From JBEKTY01 sp049515555 (lineage in GTDB: Bacteria; Planctomycetota; Planctomycetia; Pirellulales; Thermoguttaceae), in NCBI GenBank assembly GCA_049515555.1, contig JBEKTY010000222.1, positions 1-10,870 of the forward strand: a DNA stretch of 10,870 nt, read 5' to 3'. A model generated the notes under the pieces. The model was not told the DNA's origin. It saw only the letters and a list, made by a program, of their open reading frames with translations, and searched no databases. Shown piece after piece: positions 1-5,869 of this stretch. The first letter of the stretch is position 1. Each line of letters begins with the position of its first letter. A program made the translations under genes and the position numbers.

Positions 1-90
1 GTCAATCCGCCCATTGATGGTCAGGATGCTGGTAGACTGCTTTCCTTTATGCCGTTTCTTCTTTCCCGTCGTGGCGCTGTTCGGAGGGGG
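1..90 (-). CDS. Transposase continuation in the +1 frame (partial)
   Basis: Reading the minus strand from the C6 tract (complement of 86-91) in the +1 frame gives PNSATTGKKKRHKGKQSTS and then ILTINGRID, open to position 1. The alternative -1 frame meets a stop within about 25 codons, so the +1 frame is the natural continuation. The basic linker followed by a hydrophobic strand is typical of the region before the zinc-binding or catalytic part of such transposases. No separate start codon with a ribosome site is visible, so expression would need frameshifting at the C tract. Otherwise the copy is dead from a single-base indel. Confidence 0.4.
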
Positions 91-310
91 GAAAAGCGGC
101 TTCCGCCGCGTTGACCTTCATCTGGATCGCCTTTTCGTAGGCGACCTGACGAAAGCGATCCAAGGTATCCCTCGCTTTCTCCTCACTATCGCGAATCACC
201 CGACCCTGCGGCGCGCTGTCCACCGCGTCGGCCACCTCCCGCAACGCACGCTCGAACTCCGCTCGCATCTGTTCCTCGTAGGCCTCCCGATCCAACCTGG
301 GTAACGCCAT
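47..310 (-). CDS. N-terminal part of a transposase (87 aa, upstream frame)
   Basis: Starts with ATG at 310-308, preceded by AGGAGGAA about 7 nt upstream, one of the best ribosome sites in the window. The protein is acidic and helical (DREAYEEQMRAEFERAL, then SEEKARDTLDRFRQVAYEKA) and ends in a TAA at 49-47. It has no catalytic residues of its own. Just before its end the coding sense appears to continue in the +1 frame, so I read it as the first part of a split transposase rather than an independent protein. It could instead be a free-standing small accessory protein of the element. The ORF is surely real; the transposase link is inferred. Confidence 0.6.
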   Translation of the reverse strand: MALPRLDREAYEEQMRAEFERALREVADAVDSAPQGRVIRDSEEKARDTLDRFRQVAYEKAIQMKVNAAEAAFPPSEQRHDGKEETA

Positions 311-361
311 CGCGATTTCCTCCTGCTTCGCATTGTGTTGAAACCAAGACGCTAACCCAGG

Positions 362-393
362 TTATACATCCTCCCTATTATACATCCTCCCTA
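362..393. repeat. Exact tandem duplication of a 16-bp unit at the IS outer end
   Basis: The unit TTATACATCCTCCCTA occurs at 362-377 and again at 378-393 without mismatch. On the minus strand it reads TAGGGAGGATGTATAA and points into the element. It sits just outside the transposase leader, where a terminal inverted repeat would be expected. The duplication may be a doubled IS end, or an end lying against the remnant of another copy. Confidence 0.7.
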
Positions 394-561
394 TCTTTCG
401 CGCCATAGATACTTGCCACACACATCCGGCCGGGCTGGACTATCCGCGGCTACCACGGTTGGGGCGCGCCGTGTAGGGGCTTGAAGCGGGACTTTGTAAA
501 GCATTCATGGCGAGCGGGCGTACGGGGGGCAAAGATCGTTGACGCCCTCCTCCGTTTTTCG

Positions 562-771
562 ATCCCGGAGGGATGCCAGATATTAGCCGGTGGTTGAGGA
601 GCGTTAGCGACGACACCACCGGTTTCGAACCCCCACAGGTGAATCGACCCCGGCAGGGGTCGAAGCGATGCCCTGCTGCGACCCCTACCGGGGTCGGCAA
701 TTCATGAATCCGCGGACCCCGGGTCGCGAAGCGCGACCACGGGGCTAATGGCTTGGAACCCGCTGGGTTCC
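562..771. repeat. Cluster of short hairpins in a gene-free stretch
   Basis: Six inverted repeats follow one another: ATCCC/GGGAT (562-574); CCGGTGGT/ACCACCGG (587-594 with 615-622); TCGACCCC/GGGGTCGA (644-651 with 656-663); CGACCCC/GGGGTCG (679-685 with 690-696); GGTCGCG/CGCGACC with outer CCCCG/CGGGG (717-744); GGAACCC/GGGTTCC (755-771). The two middle hairpins share their stem sequence. This resembles the REP-like repeats seen between planctomycete genes. The rest of 394-906 shows no convincing gene. Confidence 0.65.
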
Positions 772-828
772 CCCGTCGCCCCTATTATCCCCTTCGGTGC
801 CAGAAAAATCCGCCGCACACCGAAGGAA

Positions 829-857
829 TTGACGCGGGTGTTACAAGGTAGGAGAAT
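829..857 (+). promoter_or_regulatory. Possible sigma70-type promoter for the 907-1344 gene
   Basis: TTGACG at 829-834 and GAGAAT at 852-857 are separated by 17 bp. The -35 matches the consensus at five of six positions and the -10 at four of six. A transcript would start near 865, about 40 nt before the chosen ATG at 907. Nothing else supports it. Confidence 0.3.
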
Positions 858-906
858 ACGGGCGTGCGGAAACAGCCCGCTTGGGGCCCGAAATCGGGAA
901 CACAAA

Positions 907-1344
907 ATGGCAGATCCGTGCAAATCGCCCGCCGTATTGGCAGGGCCAACGCCACTGCGGCCGCTTCCGCGGCGTACACAAATCGCTATTCTCGCCCTTA
1001 TCTGGGAAGTCTGTTGGTTCGTGTCCGTTCTGTTCTTTTACACTCAATCGGGTGTCCTACCAAATGGCGCAGATGAGTGGTGGGGATACCCGTTGGTGTG
1101 TTCTGCGGTCGCTTTGCCCGCGTCATTCGGACGGGTCCTTCAGGGCTTGTTTTTCTGGTTGCCGGGTGTCCCCCCGGACATGCTTTGGACGCCCGGAGCA
1201 ATTGCGTTTTGGCCGTGTTGCATCACATTCCTGGTCCTCGCACTAAGGACTGGAAAACGCAGGTACTTCGCGGTCTTGGGGGCGATGAGCCTGCCGGCTT
1301 CGATCTATTGGCACTTTATTAGTGTGGGCGCGAAGGGCGTATGA
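907..1344 (+). CDS. Small integral membrane protein, four predicted helices, unknown function
   Basis: The 145-residue product begins MADPCKSPAVLAG. It has four hydrophobic segments at about residues 24-46, 60-85, 95-112 and 118-138, with short polar links such as RTGKRR that would face the cytoplasm. The frame stays open upstream to 748, but that part is a low-quality translation of the hairpin repeats. I therefore chose the internal ATG at 907, which has a weak GGGAA at 896-900. I recognise no family. Base composition is visibly less GC-rich than in the core genes to the right, and the gene lies between IS and repeat debris and the lepB pair, so it may be acquired or strain-specific. Its TGA overlaps the ATG of the next small ORF. 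Confidence 0.5.
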   Translation: MADPCKSPAVLAGPTPLRPLPRRTQIAILALIWEVCWFVSVLFFYTQSGVLPNGADEWWGYPLVCSAVALPASFGRVLQGLFFWLPGVPPDMLWTPGAIAFWPCCITFLVLALRTGKRRYFAVLGAMSLPASIYWHFISVGAKGV

Positions 1345-1499
1345 ACTCAGGCAGTGCCAAATCCGTGACGCGGCCCGTGGTTCAGCTCGAACGCGCCGCG
1401 AGCGGAGCGGTCCCGTGGCCAGCCTGTGAGGCCGACGTCGTGCTGGCGTTTTCACCTGCCCGGGCGACTCCCGTTTTGCTCGTTGAGAATCGCACGTAG
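1341..1499 (+). CDS. Doubtful 52-codon ORF overlapping the previous stop (ATGA)
   Basis: ATG at 1341-1343 overlaps the preceding TGA in the ATGA arrangement typical of translational coupling, and the frame runs to TAG at 1497-1499. The product begins MNSGSAKSVTRPVVQLERAA and has no helix, signal or motif that I recognise. It fills most of the gap before lepB copy 1. With no known family and only a short length, chance is a real alternative. Confidence 0.2.
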   Translation: MNSGSAKSVTRPVVQLERAASGAVPWPACEADVVLAFSPARATPVLLVENRT

Positions 1500-1514
1500 T
1501 CCCCGCCGAATGAC

Positions 1515-2984
1515 ATGCGCCGCGAAAAATCACCTTTCGGCAGGTCGCGGCCAGGGCTGGGCGAGCGGATTGTTTGGCTGCTGGTCGGCCTGATCGTGCT
1601 GCGGACGTGGGTGATCGAGGGCTTTCCGGTGCCCTGCCGCGTTACCGGCGGGTCGATGGCCTGCACGTTGTTGGGCGAGCACTGCCAGCTTACCTGTCCC
1701 GACTGCGGCTACCCGCTGGTCTGCCAGCTTGGCGACCCGGCAGACGACCGGCGTGCGGTATGTCCCAACTGCGGCTATGCGTTCGACGTGGCCGAAGCGC
1801 CCCTGGAGCTGGCGGGCGATCGCGTGCTAGTCGACCGCACGGCGTGGGTATTCGCGGAGCCGCGGCGCTGGGAGGTGGTCGCGTTTCGGCATCCTTCCGC
1901 GCGGGGCGGTTTGGCCGTGAAGCGGGTGGCCGGCCTGCCCGGCGAGTTGATCCAGGTTCGCGCGGGCGACGTGTACGTGGATGGGAAGATCCAGCGCAAG
2001 ACGCTGCGGCAGCAGCGGGCCGTGCGGGTGCTGGTGTACGACGCGGATTTTCGGCCGCGGCTCGAGCCGGCGCCGCCGGCCCGCTGGTACGGCCGGACGG
2101 AGGCCAGCGGCTGGGAGCGGGTCGGGGGCCGGCTGGCCCACGATGCCGGGCCGGCCGACCGGCCCATCGATTGGTTGGTCTATGGGCACTGGCGCCGAGG
2201 CGGCCGCCCGGGCGAAGTTGTTGCCACGCCCATCACCGACGTGTGCGGCTACAATCAGGACCGGCCGCGGCGCGAGGAAGCCGTGCGGCCGGTGCGTGAC
2301 GTGATGCTCTCGTTCCGCATCGCCGACACGCTCGGCCGCGGATTGCTGTGGCTCTGGGCCACCGACGGCTGGGAGCAGTTCGCCGTCCGGGTGGATCCGC
2401 AGGGCGGGTCGTATACGGTTCTGCACAGTGTCGCGGCTCGCCAAGGGAAGGGCCAGGGTAAGGGGACAGTCCCATTTTCGTCGGACGAAAATCGGGACAG
2501 TCCCCAGGTTATTGCCGCGGGCAAACTCCCGTCGGCATTGAATGGCATGACGCTGGAGGTGTCGCTCTTCGACCAGCAGTTTCTGCTGGCCATGAACGGC
2601 CGGCCGGTGGCCGTGTGGCCCTACGATCGGCCGGACGGTGCGCCGCCCCCCCCTGCCGAGCCCCTGGCAATTGGATCGCAAGGGCTGGGAGTCGTGCTCC
2701 AGAGCCTCCGGGTCTGGCGGGACGTGTACTATGCCTCGCCGCTGGACGAGGTTGCCGCGGCCAATCTCGAGAAGGGATTCCGGCTGGGCGGCGATGAGTA
2801 TTTTGTCCTGGGCGACAACAGCCCGATCTCGGAGGACAGCCGCACGTGGCCGGAAGCCCGGACGGTGGCGGCGAACATGCTGATCGGCCGGCCCATCCTG
2901 GTCATTTTTCCCGTCGGTGAATTTGCCTGGGGCGGGCAGCATATTCAAGTTCCCGAGCTAGGGCAAATCCGGTATATTCGTTAG
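1515..2984 (+). CDS. lepB: Signal peptidase I (S26A), copy 1, with zinc-ribbon and beta-sandwich inserts
   Basis: Membrane-anchored serine protease that would cut signal peptides from exported proteins at the outer face of the cytoplasmic membrane. One N-terminal helix (about 17-35) precedes the box B motif GGSMACTLL with nucleophile Ser47. Two cysteine pairs, CPDCGY (61-66) and CPNCGY (83-88), form a zinc-ribbon-like insert. Then come GDRVLV (101-106) and KRVAGLPGE with general base Lys136, followed by PITDVCGYNQ (239-248). Residues about 262-405 look like a LamG-like beta-sandwich ending WRDVYY. The last family box, GDNSPISEDSR, is at 433-443. At 489 aa it is far longer than ordinary LepB (about 180-325 aa); the inserts account for this. 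Oddities: the usual Pro of SMxPT is Cys50, and a palindromic repeat encodes about residues 316-331. There is no clear ribosome site. lepB copy 2 begins 1 bp after its stop, so the two are surely co-transcribed. Confidence 0.92.
   Translation: MRREKSPFGRSRPGLGERIVWLLVGLIVLRTWVIEGFPVPCRVTGGSMACTLLGEHCQLTCPDCGYPLVCQLGDPADDRRAVCPNCGYAFDVAEAPLELAGDRVLVDRTAWVFAEPRRWEVVAFRHPSARGGLAVKRVAGLPGELIQVRAGDVYVDGKIQRKTLRQQRAVRVLVYDADFRPRLEPAPPARWYGRTEASGWERVGGRLAHDAGPADRPIDWLVYGHWRRGGRPGEVVATPITDVCGYNQDRPRREEAVRPVRDVMLSFRIADTLGRGLLWLWATDGWEQFAVRVDPQGGSYTVLHSVAARQGKGQGKGTVPFSSDENRDSPQVIAAGKLPSALNGMTLEVSLFDQQFLLAMNGRPVAVWPYDRPDGAPPPPAEPLAIGSQGLGVVLQSLRVWRDVYYASPLDEVAAANLEKGFRLGGDEYFVLGDNSPISEDSRTWPEARTVAANMLIGRPILVIFPVGEFAWGGQHIQVPELGQIRYIR
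2462..2505. repeat. 44-bp palindromic repeat inserted in frame within lepB copy 1
   Basis: Outer arms GGGGACAGTCCC (2462-2473) and GGGACAGTCCCC (2494-2505) pair with a single central A-A mismatch. Inner arms ATTTTCGTC (2474-2482) and GACGAAAAT (2484-2492) pair perfectly. The element adds residues reading GTVPFSSDENRDSP with no stop or frame change. It falls in what should be a loop of the beta-sandwich and has no counterpart in lepB copy 2. Planctomycete genomes carry many copies of similar GGGACAGTCCC palindromes, as I recall. Confidence 0.8.
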
Positions 2985-2985
2985 T

Positions 2986-4770
2986 ATGTCTAAACGAAAA
3001 GCATCTGAGGGTCGGTCGGGCCGGGCGGTTGCGGAGGGCCGGCGGGGTTCGCGCGAGCCGGCGGGCGTGCGGCCGGGCGGGGCACAGGCCGGGCCCTTCG
3101 GGGGGTTCTTCTCGCAGGCGGCAATCCGCGAGACGGTCGAGTCGATCCTGGTGGCCTTCGTGCTGGCCTTCCTGTTTCGCACGTTCGAGGCCGAGGCCTT
3201 CGTCATACCCACCGGCTCGATGGCCCCCACGCTGATGGGCCGGAACAAGGACCTGTGTTGCCCCAAGTGCGGCTACGAGTACCAGGTGAGCGCCAGCCAG
3301 GAGATCGATCCCGCCGGGAACCCGCGGCCGGTGCACGTCGATTGCGGAACCTGCCCGATGTGCCGCTATACGGCGGACATCGGCCTGCGGAACGTGGAGC
3401 ACAAGAGTTACCCCTCCTACAATGGGGACCGCATCCTCGTCGCCAAGTTCCCCTATCAGTTCCAGGAGCCGCAGCGCTGGGACGTGATAGTTTTCAAGTA
3501 TCCGGGCGACGCGACCACGAACTACATCAAGCGGCTGGTGGGTCTGCCGGGCGAGACGATTCGCGTGCGTTACGGCGATCTTTGGGTCCGCAAGGGTGAC
3601 GCCGGGCCGTTTACCATTGCCCGCAAGCCGCCGGCGAAACTGCTGGCGATGCTCCAGCCGGTGTATAACAACGACTTGGCGCCGAGGATCACGAACGTCT
3701 TGGGCTGGCCGGCCCGCTGGCGGCCCGAGCCGCCGGCGGGCAATGGTGCGACGACCTGGAGCGCCTCGGCCGACGGGGCTTCGTTCTCCACCGAGGGCAG
3801 CCCGCGGGCCGAGAGCTGGTTGCGATACCGGCATCTGGTGCCCTCTTATCGCCAGTGGCAAGAGATGCTGAGCCGGGGGGCCCTGCGGCTGGGCGACTGG
3901 GTGAGGCCGCAGTTGATTTCCGATTTCCAGGCGTATAACACGGGTCCGAGAGATGGCCAACAGCCCCGGCCCGGGCCGCCCGACGACGCCAGCCTGGGCC
4001 TGCACTGGGTAGGCGACCTGGCGGTGCGGTTCGCGCTCCAGTTGCAGTCCGGATCGGGGAGCGTGATCGTCGAGTTGATCAAGGGTGGGCGGCAGTTCCA
4101 ATGCCGCATCGACGCGGCCACGGGGCGGGCCACGCTGGGCATCGTCGGCCCCGATGCGGCGGATTTCCACCCCGCGGCCGTAACGGCCCTCCGCGGCCCC
4201 GGCAAACACAGGCTGCTGCTGGCCAACATCGACGAGCAGTTGCGGCTGTGGGTCGACGGCCGGCTGGTCGAGTTCGATGCCCCCACGAGCTATGACTCGC
4301 TGGGCCTGCGGACGCACATTCCCACGCAGGCCGACCTGAGCCCGGCGGGCATCGCCACATACGAGGCGGCCGCGACCATCTCGCACCTCGAGTTGCTGCG
4401 CGACGTGTACTACATCGCCGCCGACCGACAGGCCGCCGCGCTGTGCGACTTTCACGGCCCGCGGCCGGAACTGGCCGATCCGGGCACCTGGCCGGCCGGC
4501 TTCGCCGATGAGAACATGAACGACGTGGAGTTCTCCTTGGCGCCCGCCGATCGCAGGCATCCGGACAAGGATCAGTTTTTCGTCCTGGGCGACAACAGCG
4601 CCCAGAGCAAGGATGGCCGTCTGTGGGACCAGGAGCACTGGGTCTCGCGCGAGCTGTTGATCGGCAAGGCACTGTTCATTTATTGGCCCCACTCGTGGGA
4701 CGAGATACCGTATACGGGAATTCCCTTCCCGTTCTTCCCGAATTTCGGGCGGATGCACCTGGTACGGTAA
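2986..4770 (+). CDS. lepB: Signal peptidase I (S26A), copy 2, with zinc-ribbon and beta-sandwich inserts
   Basis: Paralog of the preceding gene (594 aa) with the same architecture. A basic Gly/Arg-rich cytoplasmic tail (1-45) precedes one helix (about 50-70). Box B is PTGSMAPTL with nucleophile Ser78, in its canonical form. Cysteine pairs C92/C95 and C123/C126 make the zinc-ribbon insert. GDRILVAK (147-154) and KRLVGLPGE with general base Lys182 follow, then LISDFQAYNT (310-319). A beta-sandwich-like insert spans about 343-475 and ends LRDVYY. The last box, GDNSAQSKDGR (535-545), has Gly where the family usually has Ser (DSR). ATG follows the copy 1 stop by one base, with no Shine-Dalgarno visible, which suggests coupled translation. 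Catalytic residues are intact, so it should be an active protease. The pair may divide substrates between them or may work as a heteromer; this is inference. Confidence 0.93.
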   Translation: MSKRKASEGRSGRAVAEGRRGSREPAGVRPGGAQAGPFGGFFSQAAIRETVESILVAFVLAFLFRTFEAEAFVIPTGSMAPTLMGRNKDLCCPKCGYEYQVSASQEIDPAGNPRPVHVDCGTCPMCRYTADIGLRNVEHKSYPSYNGDRILVAKFPYQFQEPQRWDVIVFKYPGDATTNYIKRLVGLPGETIRVRYGDLWVRKGDAGPFTIARKPPAKLLAMLQPVYNNDLAPRITNVLGWPARWRPEPPAGNGATTWSASADGASFSTEGSPRAESWLRYRHLVPSYRQWQEMLSRGALRLGDWVRPQLISDFQAYNTGPRDGQQPRPGPPDDASLGLHWVGDLAVRFALQLQSGSGSVIVELIKGGRQFQCRIDAATGRATLGIVGPDAADFHPAAVTALRGPGKHRLLLANIDEQLRLWVDGRLVEFDAPTSYDSLGLRTHIPTQADLSPAGIATYEAAATISHLELLRDVYYIAADRQAAALCDFHGPRPELADPGTWPAGFADENMNDVEFSLAPADRRHPDKDQFFVLGDNSAQSKDGRLWDQEHWVSRELLIGKALFIYWPHSWDEIPYTGIPFPFFPNFGRMHLVR

Positions 4771-4776
4771 AGGGGA

Positions 4777-4836
4777 GTGTTCGGTGTTCAGTGTTCAGTT
4801 AGCGGAACTGAACACTGAAAACCGAACACTGAACAC
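4777..4836. repeat. Inverted repeat of tandem 7-bp units (GTGTTCA type) between lepB and lptB
   Basis: The left arm (4777-4800) is three 7-bp units, GTGTTCG, GTGTTCA and GTGTTCA, plus GTT. The right arm (4806-4836) is the complement of the same series with one altered unit (GTTTTCA) and one extra unit. The 24-bp stem with one mismatch has a 5-nt loop (AGCGG), so the transcript would form a very stable hairpin 3' of lepB copy 2. No U-tract follows, so it is not a classic intrinsic terminator, though it could shield the 3' end. Confidence 0.8.
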
Positions 4837-4866
4837 TGGCTGGTCATTGCCCGAAGGAGCGGACCG

Positions 4867-5652
4867 ATGCTGGAAGCCCACGGACTGGTGAAAATCTACG
4901 GGAGCCGGCGCGTCGTCGACGGGGTGGACTTCGAGGTCCACCCGGGCGAGGTGGTGGGACTGCTGGGGCCCAACGGGGCCGGCAAGACCACCTCCTTCCG
5001 CATGACCTGTGGCATGATCGAGCCCAATGCCGGCAAGGTCGTTCTCAACGGGATCGACATTACCCGCTGGCCCATGTACCGCCGCGCCCGCGACGGCGGC
5101 ATGGGCTATCTGGCCCAGGAGTCCAGCGTCTTTCGCAAGCTGACGGTGGAGAAGAACCTGCTGGGCGTGATGGAAATGCTGGGCTTCGACCGCAAGACCC
5201 GCAACCGCCGCTGCGAGGAGCTGCTGGAGCAGTTCGACATCAAGCGGCTGAGAAAGTCCTGGGGCATGTCGCTCTCCGGCGGCGAGCGGCGGCGGCTGGA
5301 AATCGCCCGGGCACTGGTCTCCAACCCAAAGCTCATCCTGCTGGACGAGCCCTTCACCGGCATCGACCCCGTGACGATCGCCAGCATTCAGAAGATTATC
5401 CGCGGGCTGCGGACCGACGGGATCGCCATCCTGGTCACCGATCACCAGGTCCGCGAGACCTTGGAAATCACCGACCGCAGCTACGTGATTGAATCGGGCA
5501 AGGTGCTCTGCCAGGGCCCGCCGGAGGTGGTACTCAGCAACCCGGAGGCCCGAAGGCACTATTTCGGCGAGAACATGCACCTGGGCCACGCCGGGGCGGC
5601 GAGTCCACATCTGGCGGGCCAGCCGCGGCGGGTAGAGCCGCAACGGGGGTAG
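4867..5652 (+). CDS. lptB: LptB, ATPase of the lipopolysaccharide export (LptB2FG) complex
   Basis: Cytoplasmic ABC ATPase that dimerises and, with the membrane proteins LptF and LptG, extracts LPS from the inner membrane for transport to the outer membrane. Visible motifs are Walker A GPNGAGKTT (34-42), the Q-loop Gln84 in YLAQESSVFRKLTVEKN, the signature LSGGERRRLEIARAL (136-150), Walker B LILLDEP (156-162), and TDHQVRETL with the switch His193. The FRKLTV, GGERRR and DHxVRETL strings are specific to LptB among ABC ATPases. Length is 261 aa; about 20 residues at the C-terminus exceed the usual 240. The ATG at 4867 has AAGGAG at 4854-4859. No lptA, lptC, lptF or lptG lies nearby, so lptB is separated from its partners here. 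Its presence fits a Gram-negative envelope. Confidence 0.95.
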   Translation: MLEAHGLVKIYGSRRVVDGVDFEVHPGEVVGLLGPNGAGKTTSFRMTCGMIEPNAGKVVLNGIDITRWPMYRRARDGGMGYLAQESSVFRKLTVEKNLLGVMEMLGFDRKTRNRRCEELLEQFDIKRLRKSWGMSLSGGERRRLEIARALVSNPKLILLDEPFTGIDPVTIASIQKIIRGLRTDGIAILVTDHQVRETLEITDRSYVIESGKVLCQGPPEVVLSNPEARRHYFGENMHLGHAGAASPHLAGQPRRVEPQRG

Positions 5653-5658
5653 GAGCTA

Positions 5659-5734
5659 GGAGTTAGAAGTTAGGAGTTAGAAGGGAGAAGGAAGGTCGGC
5701 CGCTCCGCCATTCTAGCTCCTAACTTCTAACTCC
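5659..5734. repeat. Inverted repeat of tandem 7-bp units (TTAGGAG type) after lptB
   Basis: The left arm (5659-5682) is built of GGAGTTA and GAAGTTA heptamers. The right arm (5711-5734) is its complement with one difference that becomes a G-U pair in RNA. The stem is 24 bp with a 28-nt loop. More units of the same kind extend to the left, to about 5650. The heptamer differs from the GTGTTCA type at 4777 but the design is the same. Confidence 0.8.
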
Positions 5735-5750
5735 TTTCCGAAAACCGATC

Positions 5751-5778
5751 TGGACACGGGCGTGAAAAACGGTAATCT
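5751..5778 (+). promoter_or_regulatory. Weak promoter candidate upstream of the lipoprotein gene
   Basis: TGGACA (5751-5756) matches the -35 consensus at five of six positions. TAATCT (5773-5778) follows after 16 bp but matches the -10 at only three of six. It would start a transcript about 85 nt before the chosen ATG at 5870. Confidence 0.2.
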
Positions 5779-5869
5779 ACCGCACCTCTTCCATCTTCAA
5801 GGGCCTGTGCGGTTCCCTGAAGGCTGGCGCGGTTCGTCGAAGCAGCGCACGCGGAAAGGAGTTTGCCGC

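Larger units (their letters stand above)
1..393 (-). mobile_element. 5' end of an insertion sequence (partial, runs off left edge)
   Basis: Seen: a minus-strand ORF (47-310) with a strong ribosome site is followed, in the +1 frame and open to the window edge, by a basic stretch containing GKKKRHKGKQ and then ILTINGRID. This order (acidic helical N-terminus, basic linker, then a beta-strand motif) resembles the start of ISKra4-type transposases common in planctomycetes; the family name comes from memory and is tentative. The outer end is put at the 16-bp tandem repeat at 362-393, since nothing IS-like lies beyond it. The other end and the catalytic domain are outside the window, so completeness and activity cannot be judged. 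Confidence 0.55.

Noticed and set aside
440..700. 86-codon minus-strand ORF in the hairpin cluster
   Set aside because: It is encoded almost entirely by the inverted repeats, has no ribosome site, and reads like similar repeat-borne ORFs seen in planctomycete annotations.
820..847. GGAATTGACG string resembling the conserved 16S rRNA 900 region
   Set aside because: Only about ten to thirteen bases agree and the flanks do not match rRNA; chance similarity.
2902..4758. 618-codon open frame on the minus strand opposite lepB copy 2
   Set aside because: Mirror of a high-GC gene whose plus-strand product has complete S26 motifs. The minus product is Arg/Gly/Pro/Leu-rich with no motif.
4777..4836. 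CRISPR array or intrinsic terminator
   Set aside because: Units are 7 bp and contiguous with no spacers, so not CRISPR. No U-tract follows the stem, so a standard terminator is not supported.
5762..5869. Upstream GTG start for the lipoprotein gene
   Set aside because: It would add 36 polar residues before a clear signal peptide; ATG 5870 has the ribosome site and gives a proper lipoprotein N-terminus.
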